From assembly GCF_046602855.1 (NCBI RefSeq), contig NZ_JBKINJ010000002.1, forward strand, positions 868,001 through 932,000: a stretch of DNA of 64,000 nucleotides. The letters are read 5' to 3'. The notes beneath the pieces are model-generated. The model was not told the origin of the DNA, made no database searches, and saw only the letters and a list, made by a program, of their open reading frames with translations. A program made the position numbers and the translations under genes. This DNA is from Gracilimonas sp046602855 (GTDB lineage: Bacteria > Bacteroidota > Rhodothermia > Balneolales > Balneolaceae). Below, piece by piece: positions 8,948 through 17,056 of the stretch (position 1 is the stretch's first letter; every line of letters begins with the position of its first letter).

Positions 8948-9866
8948 TGCTGAAGACGCGGTGTAAGGTTGATTTTCCTACTGACCAATACCATCCGATG
9001 CATAAACCGGCAACTATATGCCAGATCCCCCACCAGGCTGCAACCAAAGCCATACCACCAAGGCCGTCAAAAAAATTGAAGATCAGTAATAAGCCCAATC
9101 CTGAATTCTGAATGCCGGTCTCGATGGCAATGGATTTACGATCTTTTCGGGGAAGATTAAAGATAACTCCAAGTGAGTATCCACTGGTTAAAGCGACTGC
9201 ATTATGGATAAAGACCAATAATATAACAAGATGTACGTAGCCAATAAAATTCTCAAAGTTCATGCTGAATGCAACGATCACAAATCCGGCAAAAAACAGA
9301 ATACCAAAATTTTTAATGTAAGGGGAGATAGTTTGCGAAAGTTTATCCTTGAAATGCCTGAGAACCATGCCGAGTAAGAGGGGAATTCCCAGGATGAGAA
9401 CAATGATCCGAAATACTTCAAAAAGATCGAGATGGATCTCAGTTAAAATCGCGTTCGTTGGACCATACATGCTGGCCCAAAATGCAAAATTAAATGGGGT
9501 CATAAATATTGATAACAAAGTGGCAAAGGCAGTCATACTCACTGATAGAGCTGCATTTCCACGAGCCAACAGTGAGAAAAAATTTGAGATGTTTCCACCG
9601 GGACAGGCTGCAACCATCATCATTCCCAAAGCAAAGCTTGGGTGAGGCTCCATGATGAGAACCATTATATAGGTTAAGGCAGGAAGCATGAAAAACTGAG
9701 AAGCTAATCCGATAAGTGTGCTTTTGGGGTTTTTGGCAACTTTTTTAAAGTCATCGATCGTGAGTTCCAGGGCAACACCAAACATGATAATAGCCAGCGA
9801 GACATTCATGACATGAAGTCCGCCACTACCAAGGTTCAGTTGTAGCGTATCGATCGATTCACCCAT
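8940..9866 (-). CDS. Bile acid:sodium symporter-family transporter
   Basis: 308-residue membrane protein with about ten hydrophobic segments. Family features include an early IIMFGVALELTIDDF segment, a GMMMVAACPGGNISNFFSLL segment (matching the A-C-P-G-G-x-x-S-N motif of the BASS/SBF family, sodium site), and a second-half IAIETGIQNSGLGLLL segment (E-x-G-x-Q-N-x-x-L motif). Such proteins import organic anions with sodium; the substrate here is unknown. The 3' end overlaps the acyltransferase gene. A 180-base gap separates it from the divergent VOC gene, leaving room for promoters in both directions. Confidence 0.93.
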   Translation of the reverse strand: MGESIDTLQLNLGSGGLHVMNVSLAIIMFGVALELTIDDFKKVAKNPKSTLIGLASQFFMLPALTYIMVLIMEPHPSFALGMMMVAACPGGNISNFFSLLARGNAALSVSMTAFATLLSIFMTPFNFAFWASMYGPTNAILTEIHLDLFEVFRIIVLILGIPLLLGMVLRHFKDKLSQTISPYIKNFGILFFAGFVIVAFSMNFENFIGYVHLVILLVFIHNAVALTSGYSLGVIFNLPRKDRKSIAIETGIQNSGLGLLLIFNFFDGLGGMALVAAWWGIWHIVAGLCIGWYWSVGKSTLHRVFSNA

Positions 9867-10046
9867 AGTGAAGTATAATTGCTGTGAATGATATTTTTAA
9901 ATGAGTGCTCAAGGATACAAAATCTTTTAGATAACGAATACCGGATTATTGGAAGTATTGATAATTAAAACACTAAATCCACCTGTGGTTTATAAATTTG
10001 ATATCCATTACTTTGATTAAAATTATAACCAAACTCCAAAAGTACC

Positions 10047-10469
10047 ATGAGTAATATCAATCCATTTCACCTTGCCTTTCCTGTAAAAGACCTTGATGAA
10101 GCCTATAAATTCTATCATGACTTGCTTGGATGCGATACCGGACGAAGTTCAGACAGCTGGATCGATTTCAACATGTGGGGGCATCAGGTGGTTGCTCATT
10201 TGAGTCCTGAAGAAGCTAAGGAGTCTGCCATGAATGCGGTAGATGGAAAAGGAGTGCCTGTCCGGCATTTTGGAGTGATTCTCGAAATGGATGAATGGAA
10301 AGCACTGGCTGATAAACTTGAGGACGAAGGTATTGATTTTGTAATAGAGCCATACATTCGTTTTAAGGGCGAGCCGGGTGAACAAGCCACAATGTTCTTT
10401 CTCGATCCAAGTGGAAACGCTCTGGAGTTCAAGGCTTTTGGGGATAAAAGTCAGATCTTCGCGAAATAA
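10047..10469 (+). CDS. VOC-family (glyoxalase/dioxygenase-like) protein
   Basis: 140-residue single-module vicinal-oxygen-chelate protein. It starts FHLAFPVKDLDEAYKFYHDL, the first beta-alpha-beta unit of the fold, where His8 is a likely metal ligand. It ends with MFFLDPSGNALEFKAF, the second unit, in which Glu of the L-E-F segment is the usual ligand. Internal RHFGVILEMDEW supplies another candidate His. Family members are lyases, dioxygenases or resistance proteins acting on small molecules; the substrate cannot be predicted. It stands alone between divergently and convergently placed neighbours. Confidence 0.88.
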   Translation: MSNINPFHLAFPVKDLDEAYKFYHDLLGCDTGRSSDSWIDFNMWGHQVVAHLSPEEAKESAMNAVDGKGVPVRHFGVILEMDEWKALADKLEDEGIDFVIEPYIRFKGEPGEQATMFFLDPSGNALEFKAFGDKSQIFAK

Positions 10470-10614
10470 AGTTGTGGATCTAACCGGTCTCATTTCAAAG
10501 TGATGGAACCGGAATCCATATAGATTAGAATTGAGATTTACGTTTTGGCTATCTTTTTGGTAGGCAAATAAGGAGTTTATACAACCACCTTCAGATTTCA
10601 ATATAAAATATTGG

Positions 10615-11154
10615 CTATTCGGTATTCCTTGCCTCAACCCAATTCAGTTCGTTTTCAACAAAGGTCATAAAGGTCAGTAAACTCTGTGCCTGCCAAAACT
10701 CTTTAATTCCACGCTCCGGGTCCTGATAAGAAAATGACCGGGTAGTATCCCCATCAAAGACTTCAAAAGTATAAACACGTTGGGGTAATTCGCCCGAATC
10801 AGGCACCCATCCATCGACTTCATACTGAGGCGGGATCTGATAAATGTTTAAAAACTCCACAAACTGATCGAAATCACTCCAGCTGCTGTCTTGGGCAGAA
10901 ACGAGATGGCGACTCACAACTTTTTCATTGTTCTCATTAAGAGAATAGGTTTTCAGATCTCCTGACCACTGTGATTCTTCCTTAACAAAAACAAAATAGA
11001 TCACTTCATTGATGTTGATACTGATCGATTCATCAGGTTTCAGGTCATGATTCATTTGTTCTGATGTTTCAATAACCTTGTTTGATGGAGAACACCCAAG
11101 GCTGGTTAAAACGAGAACCGCTAAGAAATTGTAAATGAAATATTTCATAATCAT
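10615..11154 (-). CDS. Hypothetical lipoprotein
   Basis: About 179 residues with a clear lipoprotein signal (KYFIYNFLAVLVLTSLGC). After it come a linker and a soluble domain containing SGDLKTYSLNENNEKVV, QIPPQYEVDGWVPDSGELP and FEVFDGDTTRSFSYQDPE. I do not recognise the family. The ATG at 11152-11154 follows a purine-rich GAGAGG site; a GTG at 11166 overlapping the upstream stop and an ATG at 11148 are alternatives. It lies directly downstream of the ABC-F gene on the same strand and may be co-transcribed. Probably located in the outer membrane or periplasm. Confidence 0.7.
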   Translation of the reverse strand: MIMKYFIYNFLAVLVLTSLGCSPSNKVIETSEQMNHDLKPDESISININEVIYFVFVKEESQWSGDLKTYSLNENNEKVVSRHLVSAQDSSWSDFDQFVEFLNIYQIPPQYEVDGWVPDSGELPQRVYTFEVFDGDTTRSFSYQDPERGIKEFWQAQSLLTFMTFVENELNWVEARNTE

Positions 11155-11162
11155 TTTCCCTC

Positions 11163-13130
11163 TCACTTCTCACTGCCAAGTTCTGTTTCAATATGCTCAA
11201 GTCGCTGCTGATACTCTTCCCATTTAGAGTATCGGTCCGTAAGGTCGGCTTTGAGTTTATCATATTCTAATGAATATTTCTTTACCTCGTCGGCATCATC
11301 ATAAAAATCAGGTTCAGCCATTGCTTCCTCGATCTCGTCTTTGCGGATTTCCATCTTCTCGATCTCTTTTTCGACCATCTGAATTTTGTCACGAACCGGT
11401 TTTGTCTGGCGGTTTCTCCTATTTCTCCGCTCGGCTTCAATACGGCGCTGTTCCTTGCGGGAAAGTTGTGGGGTTTCATCCTTTTTGTTCTGAGCAGATT
11501 CAGCAACGGTTTCTAGTTCCTCTTCCTCTTTCTTCTTGTCAAGATAGTAGGATACGTTTCCGAGGTAGGTCTTGATGTAATCCGGCTGTACTTCCAGCAC
11601 TTTGTTAACAATCGGATCAAGGAAAGCACGGTCATGCGATACGATCACACATGTTCCTTCATACTGTTGAATGGCCTGTTGAAGAATATTCTTACTGCTC
11701 ATATCGAGGTGGTTGGTTGGCTCATCAAAAATAAGGAAATTTGCAGGTGATAATAACATCTTAGCGAGTGCAAGCCGGCTTTTTTCACCTCCGGAAAGTA
11801 CTTTGACCTTCTTAAATACATCATCACCCTGAAATAGGAAGCAACCCAGAATGGTTCTCAACTTACTCTCTTTTGCTCCCGAACCGGCATCATGCATGGT
11901 TTCCAGGGCATTCTTGCTAGGATCAAGCTCGTCGGCCTGATGCTGCGCAAAATAGTTGACGGTCACATTATGGCCTTCAACGCGGTCACCTCCCTGAAAT
12001 GGTTCGTTGCCGGCCAGGATACGGATCAGAGTTGATTTCCCGGCTCCATTCGGCCCTACGGTAGCAATTTTATCTCCACGCTCAATTTCGTAATCAATGC
12101 CGGAAAAGACCTCGTGACCATCATAGCTTTTGTGCAGATCTGCCAGTTTCATTACTACCTGACCACTGCGTTCAGGTTCCGGAAAGCGAAAAGAAACATT
12201 GTTCTGCTCATCCTCTAGCTCGATCTGTTCCATTTTTTCCAGCTGCTTGATGCGGCTCTGAACCTGTCGTGCCTTGGTAGCCTTATACCGGAAGCGGTCT
12301 ATAAATTCCTGAGTTTCCTTGATCTGCTTTTCCTGATTTTTTTTGGCATTTAATAACAACTCTCGCTCTTCTTCCCACTTTTTCTCATAAAAAGAGTAGT
12401 TGCCGGCATAATCAGAAATATCTCCGTTTCTGAGAGCTAATGTTCTATTGGTGATGGTGTCAAGGAAAGCACGGTCGTGTGATACAACCACTACAGCACC
12501 TTCATAATTATTCAGGAAGTTTTCCATCCATTGAAGTGATTCGATATCAAGATGGTTGGTCGGCTCATCCAATAGGAGATAGGTAGGGCGGCGAAGGAGC
12601 AATTTTGCGAGTGCAATACGCATCAACCATCCTCCGCTAAATTCGGATGTATTCCGGTGGAAGTCTTCCTCAGTAAAACCGAGTCCCATTAATACTTTTT
12701 CAACTTGTGAACGCAACTCATAGAGACCTGAGGATTCAAGTTCCGTTTGCAACAAACCGTAACGATCCATCAGTTTGTCATATTCATCGCTTTGTGGATC
12801 CACTTGTGATAGTTTTTCCTGAATGCCTTTAACTTTCATTTCCAGATCAAAGAGTTCTGAAAAGGCCATTTCCACTTCTTCAAGTACGGTCAGGGTGAAA
12901 TCAGGATCTACTCCATCCTGTGGCAGATATCCCAGTGTTTCTTCGTTAGCTAAAGAGACCGAGCCTTCATCTGCTTCCTGGATCTCCATAATGATCTTGA
13001 GCAGTGTAGATTTCCCGGCACCGTTTGGTCCGACTAATCCTATACGTTCACCGGGATTGATGAAAGTACTGACGCCATCCAAAAGTTTACGATCCCCTAA
13101 ATGAAGTGTTATATTTTCGAGTGCTAACAA
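11163..13130 (-). CDS. ABC-F family ATPase
   Basis: 655 residues with two fused ATP-binding domains and no membrane segments, as in ABC-F translation factors. The first Walker A is GPNGAGKST (34-42) with an FSGGWLMRIALAKLLL signature and a YLLLDEPTNHLD Walker B. The second half repeats GPNGAGKST, then LSGGEKSRLALAKMLL and FLIFDEPTNHLD. Between them is the charged interdomain linker (KKNQEKQIKETQEFIDRFRY region) that reaches into the ribosome E-site. A C-terminal coiled coil rich in Lys, Glu and Arg begins near residue 560. ABC-F proteins relieve stalled ribosomes or protect against drugs; the arrangement is closest to YheS/Uup-like housekeeping members. The first signature motif has Phe in place of the usual Leu. 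Confidence 0.93.
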   Translation of the reverse strand: MLALENITLHLGDRKLLDGVSTFINPGERIGLVGPNGAGKSTLLKIIMEIQEADEGSVSLANEETLGYLPQDGVDPDFTLTVLEEVEMAFSELFDLEMKVKGIQEKLSQVDPQSDEYDKLMDRYGLLQTELESSGLYELRSQVEKVLMGLGFTEEDFHRNTSEFSGGWLMRIALAKLLLRRPTYLLLDEPTNHLDIESLQWMENFLNNYEGAVVVVSHDRAFLDTITNRTLALRNGDISDYAGNYSFYEKKWEEERELLLNAKKNQEKQIKETQEFIDRFRYKATKARQVQSRIKQLEKMEQIELEDEQNNVSFRFPEPERSGQVVMKLADLHKSYDGHEVFSGIDYEIERGDKIATVGPNGAGKSTLIRILAGNEPFQGGDRVEGHNVTVNYFAQHQADELDPSKNALETMHDAGSGAKESKLRTILGCFLFQGDDVFKKVKVLSGGEKSRLALAKMLLSPANFLIFDEPTNHLDMSSKNILQQAIQQYEGTCVIVSHDRAFLDPIVNKVLEVQPDYIKTYLGNVSYYLDKKKEEEELETVAESAQNKKDETPQLSRKEQRRIEAERRNRRNRQTKPVRDKIQMVEKEIEKMEIRKDEIEEAMAEPDFYDDADEVKKYSLEYDKLKADLTDRYSKWEEYQQRLEHIETELGSEK

Positions 13131-13243
13131 AGTCTGATGAATATCTGATTGAAAAGTGAGCGCTGAAAATATGGATTAATTACTGCGGTATGAAATTAAT
13201 CCTGAGGCTTTTGTAAGGGGTTACCTATTGTGGCATGGGCAAC

Positions 13244-13290
13244 CATTAGATCCCCGTTTTCACGAGGATGACGAGGTAGTGGGTGGTTAA
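13244..13290 (+). repeat. Dispersed palindromic repeat, copy A
   Basis: An imperfect palindrome (core CCCCG..TTCACG.GG) reading ATTAGATCCCCG, then TTTTCACGAGGATGACGA, then GGTAGTGGGTGG. It is nearly the same sequence, in the same orientation, as copy C downstream of the GIY-YIG gene, with copy B inverted between. Repeats of this REP-like type are dispersed in many genomes. Confidence 0.75.
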
Positions 13291-13329
13291 TCTGCAGTTT
13301 GTCTTAATCTCCTAAGTCTCCTATAGGTC

Positions 13330-13359
13330 ATTCCCGCGCAGGCGGGAATCTAATAGTAT
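13330..13359 (-). repeat. Dispersed palindromic repeat, copy B (inverted)
   Basis: ATTCCCGC at 13330-13337 pairs perfectly with GCGGGAAT at 13342-13349 across a GCAG loop, followed by CTAATAGT. Read on the reverse strand it gives ACTATTAGATTCCCGCC, matching the ATTAGATCCCCG start of copies A and C. So it is the same repeat family in opposite orientation. Confidence 0.75.
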
Positions 13360-13425
13360 TACCACTTAAAAATTTTTCCTAAGAAAAAACTGTAAGAAAC
13401 ACATTTTATATCGCTCTTACTTAAC

Positions 13426-13734
13426 ATGAAAGCCGGCTACGTTTGCATACTATCTAACAGTAAAAGGACTGTATTATACACCGGGGTTACAAGTAATCTG
13501 TACAAACGAGTATTCGATCACAAAAAAGGCAAAGGCTATACTTTCTCTGCCAAATACAAAACGCATTATTTGATGTATTATGAAGTACATCAATCTATGT
13601 ATCAGGCTATCACAAGGGAAAAACAGATAAAAAAGTGGAATAGAGATTGGAAGATTAGTTTGATCGAATCTTTCAACCCGGAAATGAAAGATCTTTGGAA
13701 TGATATTTTACCTAGTGGCAGAATGCATTTTTGA
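13426..13734 (+). CDS. GIY-YIG domain endonuclease-like protein
   Basis: 102 residues covering a single GIY-YIG nuclease domain of the small YhbQ/UPF0213-like type. The GIY part is GYVCILSN (residues 4-11) and the YIG part is LYTGVTSNLYKRV with the catalytic Arg in that helix. YYEVHQSMYQAITREKQIKKW supplies the conserved Glu. No DNA-binding domain is attached. Palindromic repeats A and B precede it and repeat C follows it. Stand-alone GIY-YIG genes of this sort often occur next to such repeats and may be small mobile units; that role is not proven. Codon use is not obviously different from its neighbours. Confidence 0.88.
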   Translation: MKAGYVCILSNSKRTVLYTGVTSNLYKRVFDHKKGKGYTFSAKYKTHYLMYYEVHQSMYQAITREKQIKKWNRDWKISLIESFNPEMKDLWNDILPSGRMHF

Positions 13735-13768
13735 TGGGTTATTTGGTTAAGATTGGTGCGCTATGACA

Positions 13769-13815
13769 ACTATTAGATCCCCGCCTTCACGGGGATGACG
13801 GGGAAGTGAGTGGTT
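13769..13815 (+). repeat. Dispersed palindromic repeat, copy C
   Basis: ATTAGATCCCCGCCTTCACG, then GGGATGACGG and GGAAGTGAGTGG. It matches copy A over about 45 bases with a few substitutions and has a better palindrome (CCCCGCC..TTCACGGGG). It begins about 35 bases after the GIY-YIG stop codon. Confidence 0.75.
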
Positions 13816-13827
13816 TGTGCTTGCTCG

Positions 13828-13870
13828 TTCCGAACGTCCCGTTCGGAATGCCTGCCCGGACCTCAGGTCC
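13828..13870. repeat. Tandem short palindromes
   Basis: Two adjacent perfect inverted repeats: TTCCGAACG (13828-13836) with CGTTCGGAA (13840-13848) over a 3-base loop, then GGACCT (13858-13863) with AGGTCC (13865-13870) over one base. There is no T-tract, so a terminator is unlikely. They may be REP-like elements of a different family from copies A-C. Confidence 0.6.
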
Positions 13871-14032
13871 AAAGAGGTAGCCAAAGAATGTCAATTCAGT
13901 TTACTCTTTGTATGTATTTCCCTGATTCCACACGCTCTGCTTTGAAACCAATTGAATATATCAACCCCAAAACATTCACAAATTCAGTTCAGAAAGCCTT
14001 AATTTAGAAAGAAATTCAACACAATCGATCTC

Positions 14033-14362
14033 ATGCCACAGAAAGACATCAACATTACCGTAGAACTAGACGATCAAAACATTGCATCCAACATTGCCTT
14101 CAAGGCCGATGACATGCCTAACGTGGATGCTGTAAACTGCCGCGCCATGCTGCTTTCCTTCTGGGATGCCAAGAACAAGGACACGCTTAAACTGGATCTG
14201 TGGACACGCGACATGACCGTAGACGAAATGAAGATCTTCTTCCACCAAACGCTGGTCACCATGGCAAATACCCTTGAAAGTTCCATTGATGACGAACGTA
14301 TTGCCGGCGACATGCGTGATTTTTGCACCTACTTTGCGGAAAAGATGGAGATCAAAGAGTAA
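14033..14362 (+). CDS. gldC: Gliding-motility-associated protein GldC
   Basis: 109-residue soluble protein. It matches the GldC family: an N-terminal KDINITVELDDQNI strand, then AVNCRAMLLSFWDAKNKDTL, then KLDLWTRDMTVDEMKIFFHQ and a C-terminal DMRDFCTYFAEKM helix. In Flavobacterium GldC is needed for efficient gliding; homologues are widespread in Bacteroidota that do not glide, so its presence does not prove motility. No other gld gene is in this window. It is convergent with the Memo-family gene, with only 7 bases between stop codons. Confidence 0.9.
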   Translation: MPQKDINITVELDDQNIASNIAFKADDMPNVDAVNCRAMLLSFWDAKNKDTLKLDLWTRDMTVDEMKIFFHQTLVTMANTLESSIDDERIAGDMRDFCTYFAEKMEIKE

Positions 14363-14369
14363 TTCAAAA

Positions 14370-15626
14370 TTAAGAATACAAGATAGACCCGAAACTCACC
14401 CCACTTTCCCGCTCGGCTTCATCCCAGATATCGTAGGTGAGGATTTCACCACTCCGGTCAGGCATGGTTTTCAGGAAAGAAAGAAGCGGTGGATAGCCGC
14501 AAATACGATAAGGATCATACTTTTCACTCATCAGGCTAAGTAAATTCCAGTGCGAGCCGGTGGCACCAGCTTTCATGAATTTATTATCGAAAGTCCGGAC
14601 TTCCTCGAATAGATCTTTAGCCGGCTTTTGATCTCCGAACTTTTTACCAATATGCGCCAGATCACCGCTGATAAGAAAGAAGGTGTCTTCATCATTTGCG
14701 AAAAACTCCTGCAATAAGCTGCTGAAATTCTCCACCTGTTGTCCCTGAAATCCGTCAGCTTTGTAAAAGAGTTCATCGAGTCCGCCAACCAAGATCGGTA
14801 TCATGGTGAAATCATGCTTCCAGAGGTGGTTGATGAACAGAAGGTGCTGCTCAATACTGTGTTCGATACGGTGTGCCCGATCCTGAAAGGTCACTCCGTA
14901 CTTTTCTTCATCATCACTAAGCCTGTCTGCAATCATTTCAAGGGCTTCATGATCTGCTTTCACCGTTCCATTTACCATCTCAAAATCTTTCCGGGAGATC
15001 ACAAAGGGGCTTCCTTCGTAGATATCCGGATGCATGCCGGAGTAGTGAGATGTGGCCAGCATCACCACGCGCTTTGGCTTCAGATTCCTGATAGATGAAA
15101 AGGCCTTTACATAGCTGCTCATACCCACTCTTAAATCAATATGTGGAGCATACAAAGCCTTTGCAGTTGGAGTCGGAGATGACTTTGGTAATTTTTCAAA
15201 CGCCTCATTAAGGAAATGGGTCATTTCCCCGGCATCATTTGGATAAGCAAGACCGGCTGTGATGGATCGGTGAGTATCTGATCGCTCATAATGCAGCTCG
15301 GTTTTTTGAGCATGTTGCTTGAAGTAGACAGAATGAAGCAGGGCATTTCTATCTAAAAACTGAACATATTCAAGGATCTGTTCTTCGGTGATGCCATGGC
15401 CGGTAAATTCCATGATATCCTCTACACTACGCTGACCATCAAACAATGAAAATATATTCTGTGCAGATTGCGGTACTGCAAAATCACCCGGTGCATACCC
15501 GTATTGATCCTGAAAATACAAATAGTTTTCACCATCCTGTTTGATAGGAATGATCTGCAGATCAAACCTCAAAGAAGGGATGGGATCGGTGTAGGAGGCG
15601 AAGATTGTATCTGATGTATCAGTCAC
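14370..15626 (-). CDS. amrB: AmmeMemoRadiSam system protein B (Memo family) with N-terminal domain
   Basis: 418 residues. The C-terminal 270 residues form a Memo domain: APHIDLRVGMSSYVKAFSSI, VVMLATSHYSGMHPDIYEGS, DRAHRIEHSIEQHLLFINHL, IPILVGGLDELF and FFLISGDLAHIGKKFGD carry the conserved His, Glu and Asp of this dioxygenase-like fold. The first 130 residues, with AVPQSAQNIFSLFDGQRSVE and EYVQFLDRNALLHSVYF, look like a PqqD-type or winged-helix module. In the AmmeMemoRadiSam triad this protein accompanies an AMMECR1 protein and a radical SAM enzyme; neither partner is adjacent here. The reaction is not established. Confidence 0.88.
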   Translation of the reverse strand: MTDTSDTIFASYTDPIPSLRFDLQIIPIKQDGENYLYFQDQYGYAPGDFAVPQSAQNIFSLFDGQRSVEDIMEFTGHGITEEQILEYVQFLDRNALLHSVYFKQHAQKTELHYERSDTHRSITAGLAYPNDAGEMTHFLNEAFEKLPKSSPTPTAKALYAPHIDLRVGMSSYVKAFSSIRNLKPKRVVMLATSHYSGMHPDIYEGSPFVISRKDFEMVNGTVKADHEALEMIADRLSDDEEKYGVTFQDRAHRIEHSIEQHLLFINHLWKHDFTMIPILVGGLDELFYKADGFQGQQVENFSSLLQEFFANDEDTFFLISGDLAHIGKKFGDQKPAKDLFEEVRTFDNKFMKAGATGSHWNLLSLMSEKYDPYRICGYPPLLSFLKTMPDRSGEILTYDIWDEAERESGVSFGSILYS

Positions 15627-15695
15627 GCGAAAAAAAGATTGTAAGGAATTCGCTTTAATTTGCTCTAACTATAAGGAAAAATAAATTAGCGTGTT

Positions 15696-15737
15696 TTCAA
15701 TCGTAGGCGCAATTCATAAACTGTCCCTACGATTGAA
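15696..15737. repeat. REP-like inverted repeat beside RAYT relic
   Basis: A perfect 12-base inverted repeat, TTCAATCGTAGG (15696-15707) and CCTACGATTGAA (15726-15737), with an 18-base loop. It lies 67 bases upstream of a decayed REP-associated transposase. By analogy with the intact RAYT at 32.9 kb, it may be that element's cognate REP. Confidence 0.6.
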
Positions 15738-15803
15738 TTTCGTTTTTTAAAAAGTTAGGTCATGAGAAAGTTTAAAACAAAGAATAATCGACAATCAATA
15801 TGA

Positions 15804-16101
15804 CTTCAATCTTACGACTATTCTTCACCGGGATATTATTTTGTTACTATCTGTACCAAAAATAGGGAACCAATGTTTGGTAAAGTTGAAGATGGTGTAA
15901 TGAAGCTAAATTGGCTGGTATAAAATGAATGTATCAAGAGAAATAAATAGTAGGAGAGGACCAATTAGTAAAATATGTTGGCAGCAAAATTACCACGAAC
16001 ACATTATTAGAGATCAGCGGCCATTGAATAAGATCATCGAGTATATTGAAAAGAATCCACAATTATGGGAAAAGGATAAATATTACCCCTACGTGAATTG
16101 G
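15804..16101 (+). pseudogene. Remnant of REP-associated tyrosine transposase (RAYT)
   Basis: Two pieces of a Y1/RAYT protein remain. The first (15804-15920) reads YDYSSPGYYFVTICTKNRE then PMFGKVEDGVMKLN. It matches the N-terminal segment DYKKPGAYFITICTKHRQ / FFGKIEGGEMNLN of the intact RAYT in this window. A TAA follows, and the next segment (from about 15925) resumes with ISKICWQQNYHEHIIRDQRP and ends LWEKDKYYP, equivalent to the intact C-terminus (FCWQSNYHDRVIRN). The middle, with the PDHMHG metal-binding motif, is missing. So this is a non-functional relic. It runs up to the end of nth, whose stop lies at 16102. Confidence 0.85.
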
Positions 16102-16806
16102 TCATTCATCCTCACGCATTTTCTGGCACTTACAATTGATGCCGTAATTTTTGCAGAGGGGATGATCAGGAGCTTCGGAAATCCGGGCTTTGCAGGGGCC
16201 GCGGCCATGATGGATCATCAGGTGTGACAGGTCCGTCCAACTTTCGCGGGGGAATAAGGCCATCAGGTCCTTTTCGATCTTGTTCGTGTTCTTCTTTTCT
16301 TTAGTGAGTCCGAATCGATTTGAAAAACGTTTTACATGGGTATCAACCACTACACCTACATTGATACCGAATGCATTCCCTAAAACCACATTAGCGGTCT
16401 TTCGAGCGGCCCCACGAAGTTTTAACAGATCCTTCATGTTCTGAGGAACTTTCCCGTCAAACTCCTCAACAAGTATTGAGGAAGTTTCTTTTAGCGACTT
16501 CGCCTTGTTACGATAAAATCCGGTGGATCGAACCAGTTCCTCCAATTCTTCGAGCGGAGCATCCTTCATCAACTCAGGAGTGGGATAGGTCTCGAAAAGA
16601 GCCGGGGTTGTTTTATTGACGCGTATATCCGTGCATTGTGCACTTAATATGGTTGCGATCAAAAGCTCAAAAGGATTGCGGTGATCCAGCTCGCAATGCG
16701 GATTGGGATAATATTTATAGAGCTCATTGAGGATCTCAAGCGCCCGTTCTTTCTGCTTCTTGGATTTTCGAGGAAGCTTGGGAAGTTTATTCTTGTCTTT
16801 CGCCAT
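16102..16806 (-). CDS. nth: Endonuclease III (DNA glycosylase/AP lyase)
   Basis: 234-residue base-excision-repair glycosylase that removes oxidised pyrimidines. Family landmarks are ELLIATILSAQCTDIRVNK, the catalytic Lys136 within ARKTANVVLG, and the catalytic Asp155 in VVVDTHVKR. Four Cys near the C-terminus presumably bind the [4Fe-4S] cluster, but the spacing is C-x12-C-x6-C-x-C rather than the usual C-x6-C-x2-C-x5-C. The helix-hairpin-helix loop reads LRGAARK where LPGVGRK is standard. I chose the ATG at 16804-16806; an upstream TTG adds four residues. The 3' end abuts a RAYT relic, which raises the question of whether the tail was altered by insertion. Confidence 0.88.
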   Translation of the reverse strand: MAKDKNKLPKLPRKSKKQKERALEILNELYKYYPNPHCELDHRNPFELLIATILSAQCTDIRVNKTTPALFETYPTPELMKDAPLEELEELVRSTGFYRNKAKSLKETSSILVEEFDGKVPQNMKDLLKLRGAARKTANVVLGNAFGINVGVVVDTHVKRFSNRFGLTKEKKNTNKIEKDLMALFPRESWTDLSHLMIHHGRGPCKARISEAPDHPLCKNYGINCKCQKMREDE

Positions 16807-16864
16807 TTCAATGATCAATTAACAGTAAATAGTTATCAGTGCGTTTGAAGGTATGATTTTGTAG

Positions 16865-16880
16865 CTATATGCGCATATAG
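16865..16880. promoter_or_regulatory. Perfect 16-base palindrome in nth-glyS intergenic region
   Basis: CTATATGCGCATATAG is a perfect palindrome with no loop, 59 bases upstream of the nth start and about 175 upstream of glyS. Its size and position suit a dimeric regulator's operator. No regulator is identified, so the function is a guess. Confidence 0.35.
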
Positions 16881-17011
16881 GATTAATGTTCAATTTTAAA
16901 TGTTAAATACCCCACCATTCATTTAATATTAAAAATTACCTCACTTAAAATTAAAGAGAAGTTATGGCAGATTAACCTGAGCCGACACTGAATATTCAAT
17001 ATTCATTTCCG

Positions 17012-17019
17012 TATCTTTG
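17012..17019 (+). promoter_or_regulatory. Bacteroidota-type -7 promoter element of glyS
   Basis: TATCTTTG fits the TAnnTTTG consensus of Bacteroidota housekeeping promoters and lies 38 bases upstream of the glyS start. I see no clear TTG -33 element, so it is a candidate only. Confidence 0.4.
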
Positions 17020-17056
17020 GCGCTCAATGAATTATTGTAACTGTAAAATCACTGAC

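Noticed and set aside
13131..13900. CRISPR array at the repeat cluster
   Set aside because: Only three diverged copies with one inverted and a gene between them; there are no regular spacers.
13810..14007. A 65-codon reading frame on the + strand before gldC
   Set aside because: It runs across palindromic repeats and has no sensible composition or motifs.
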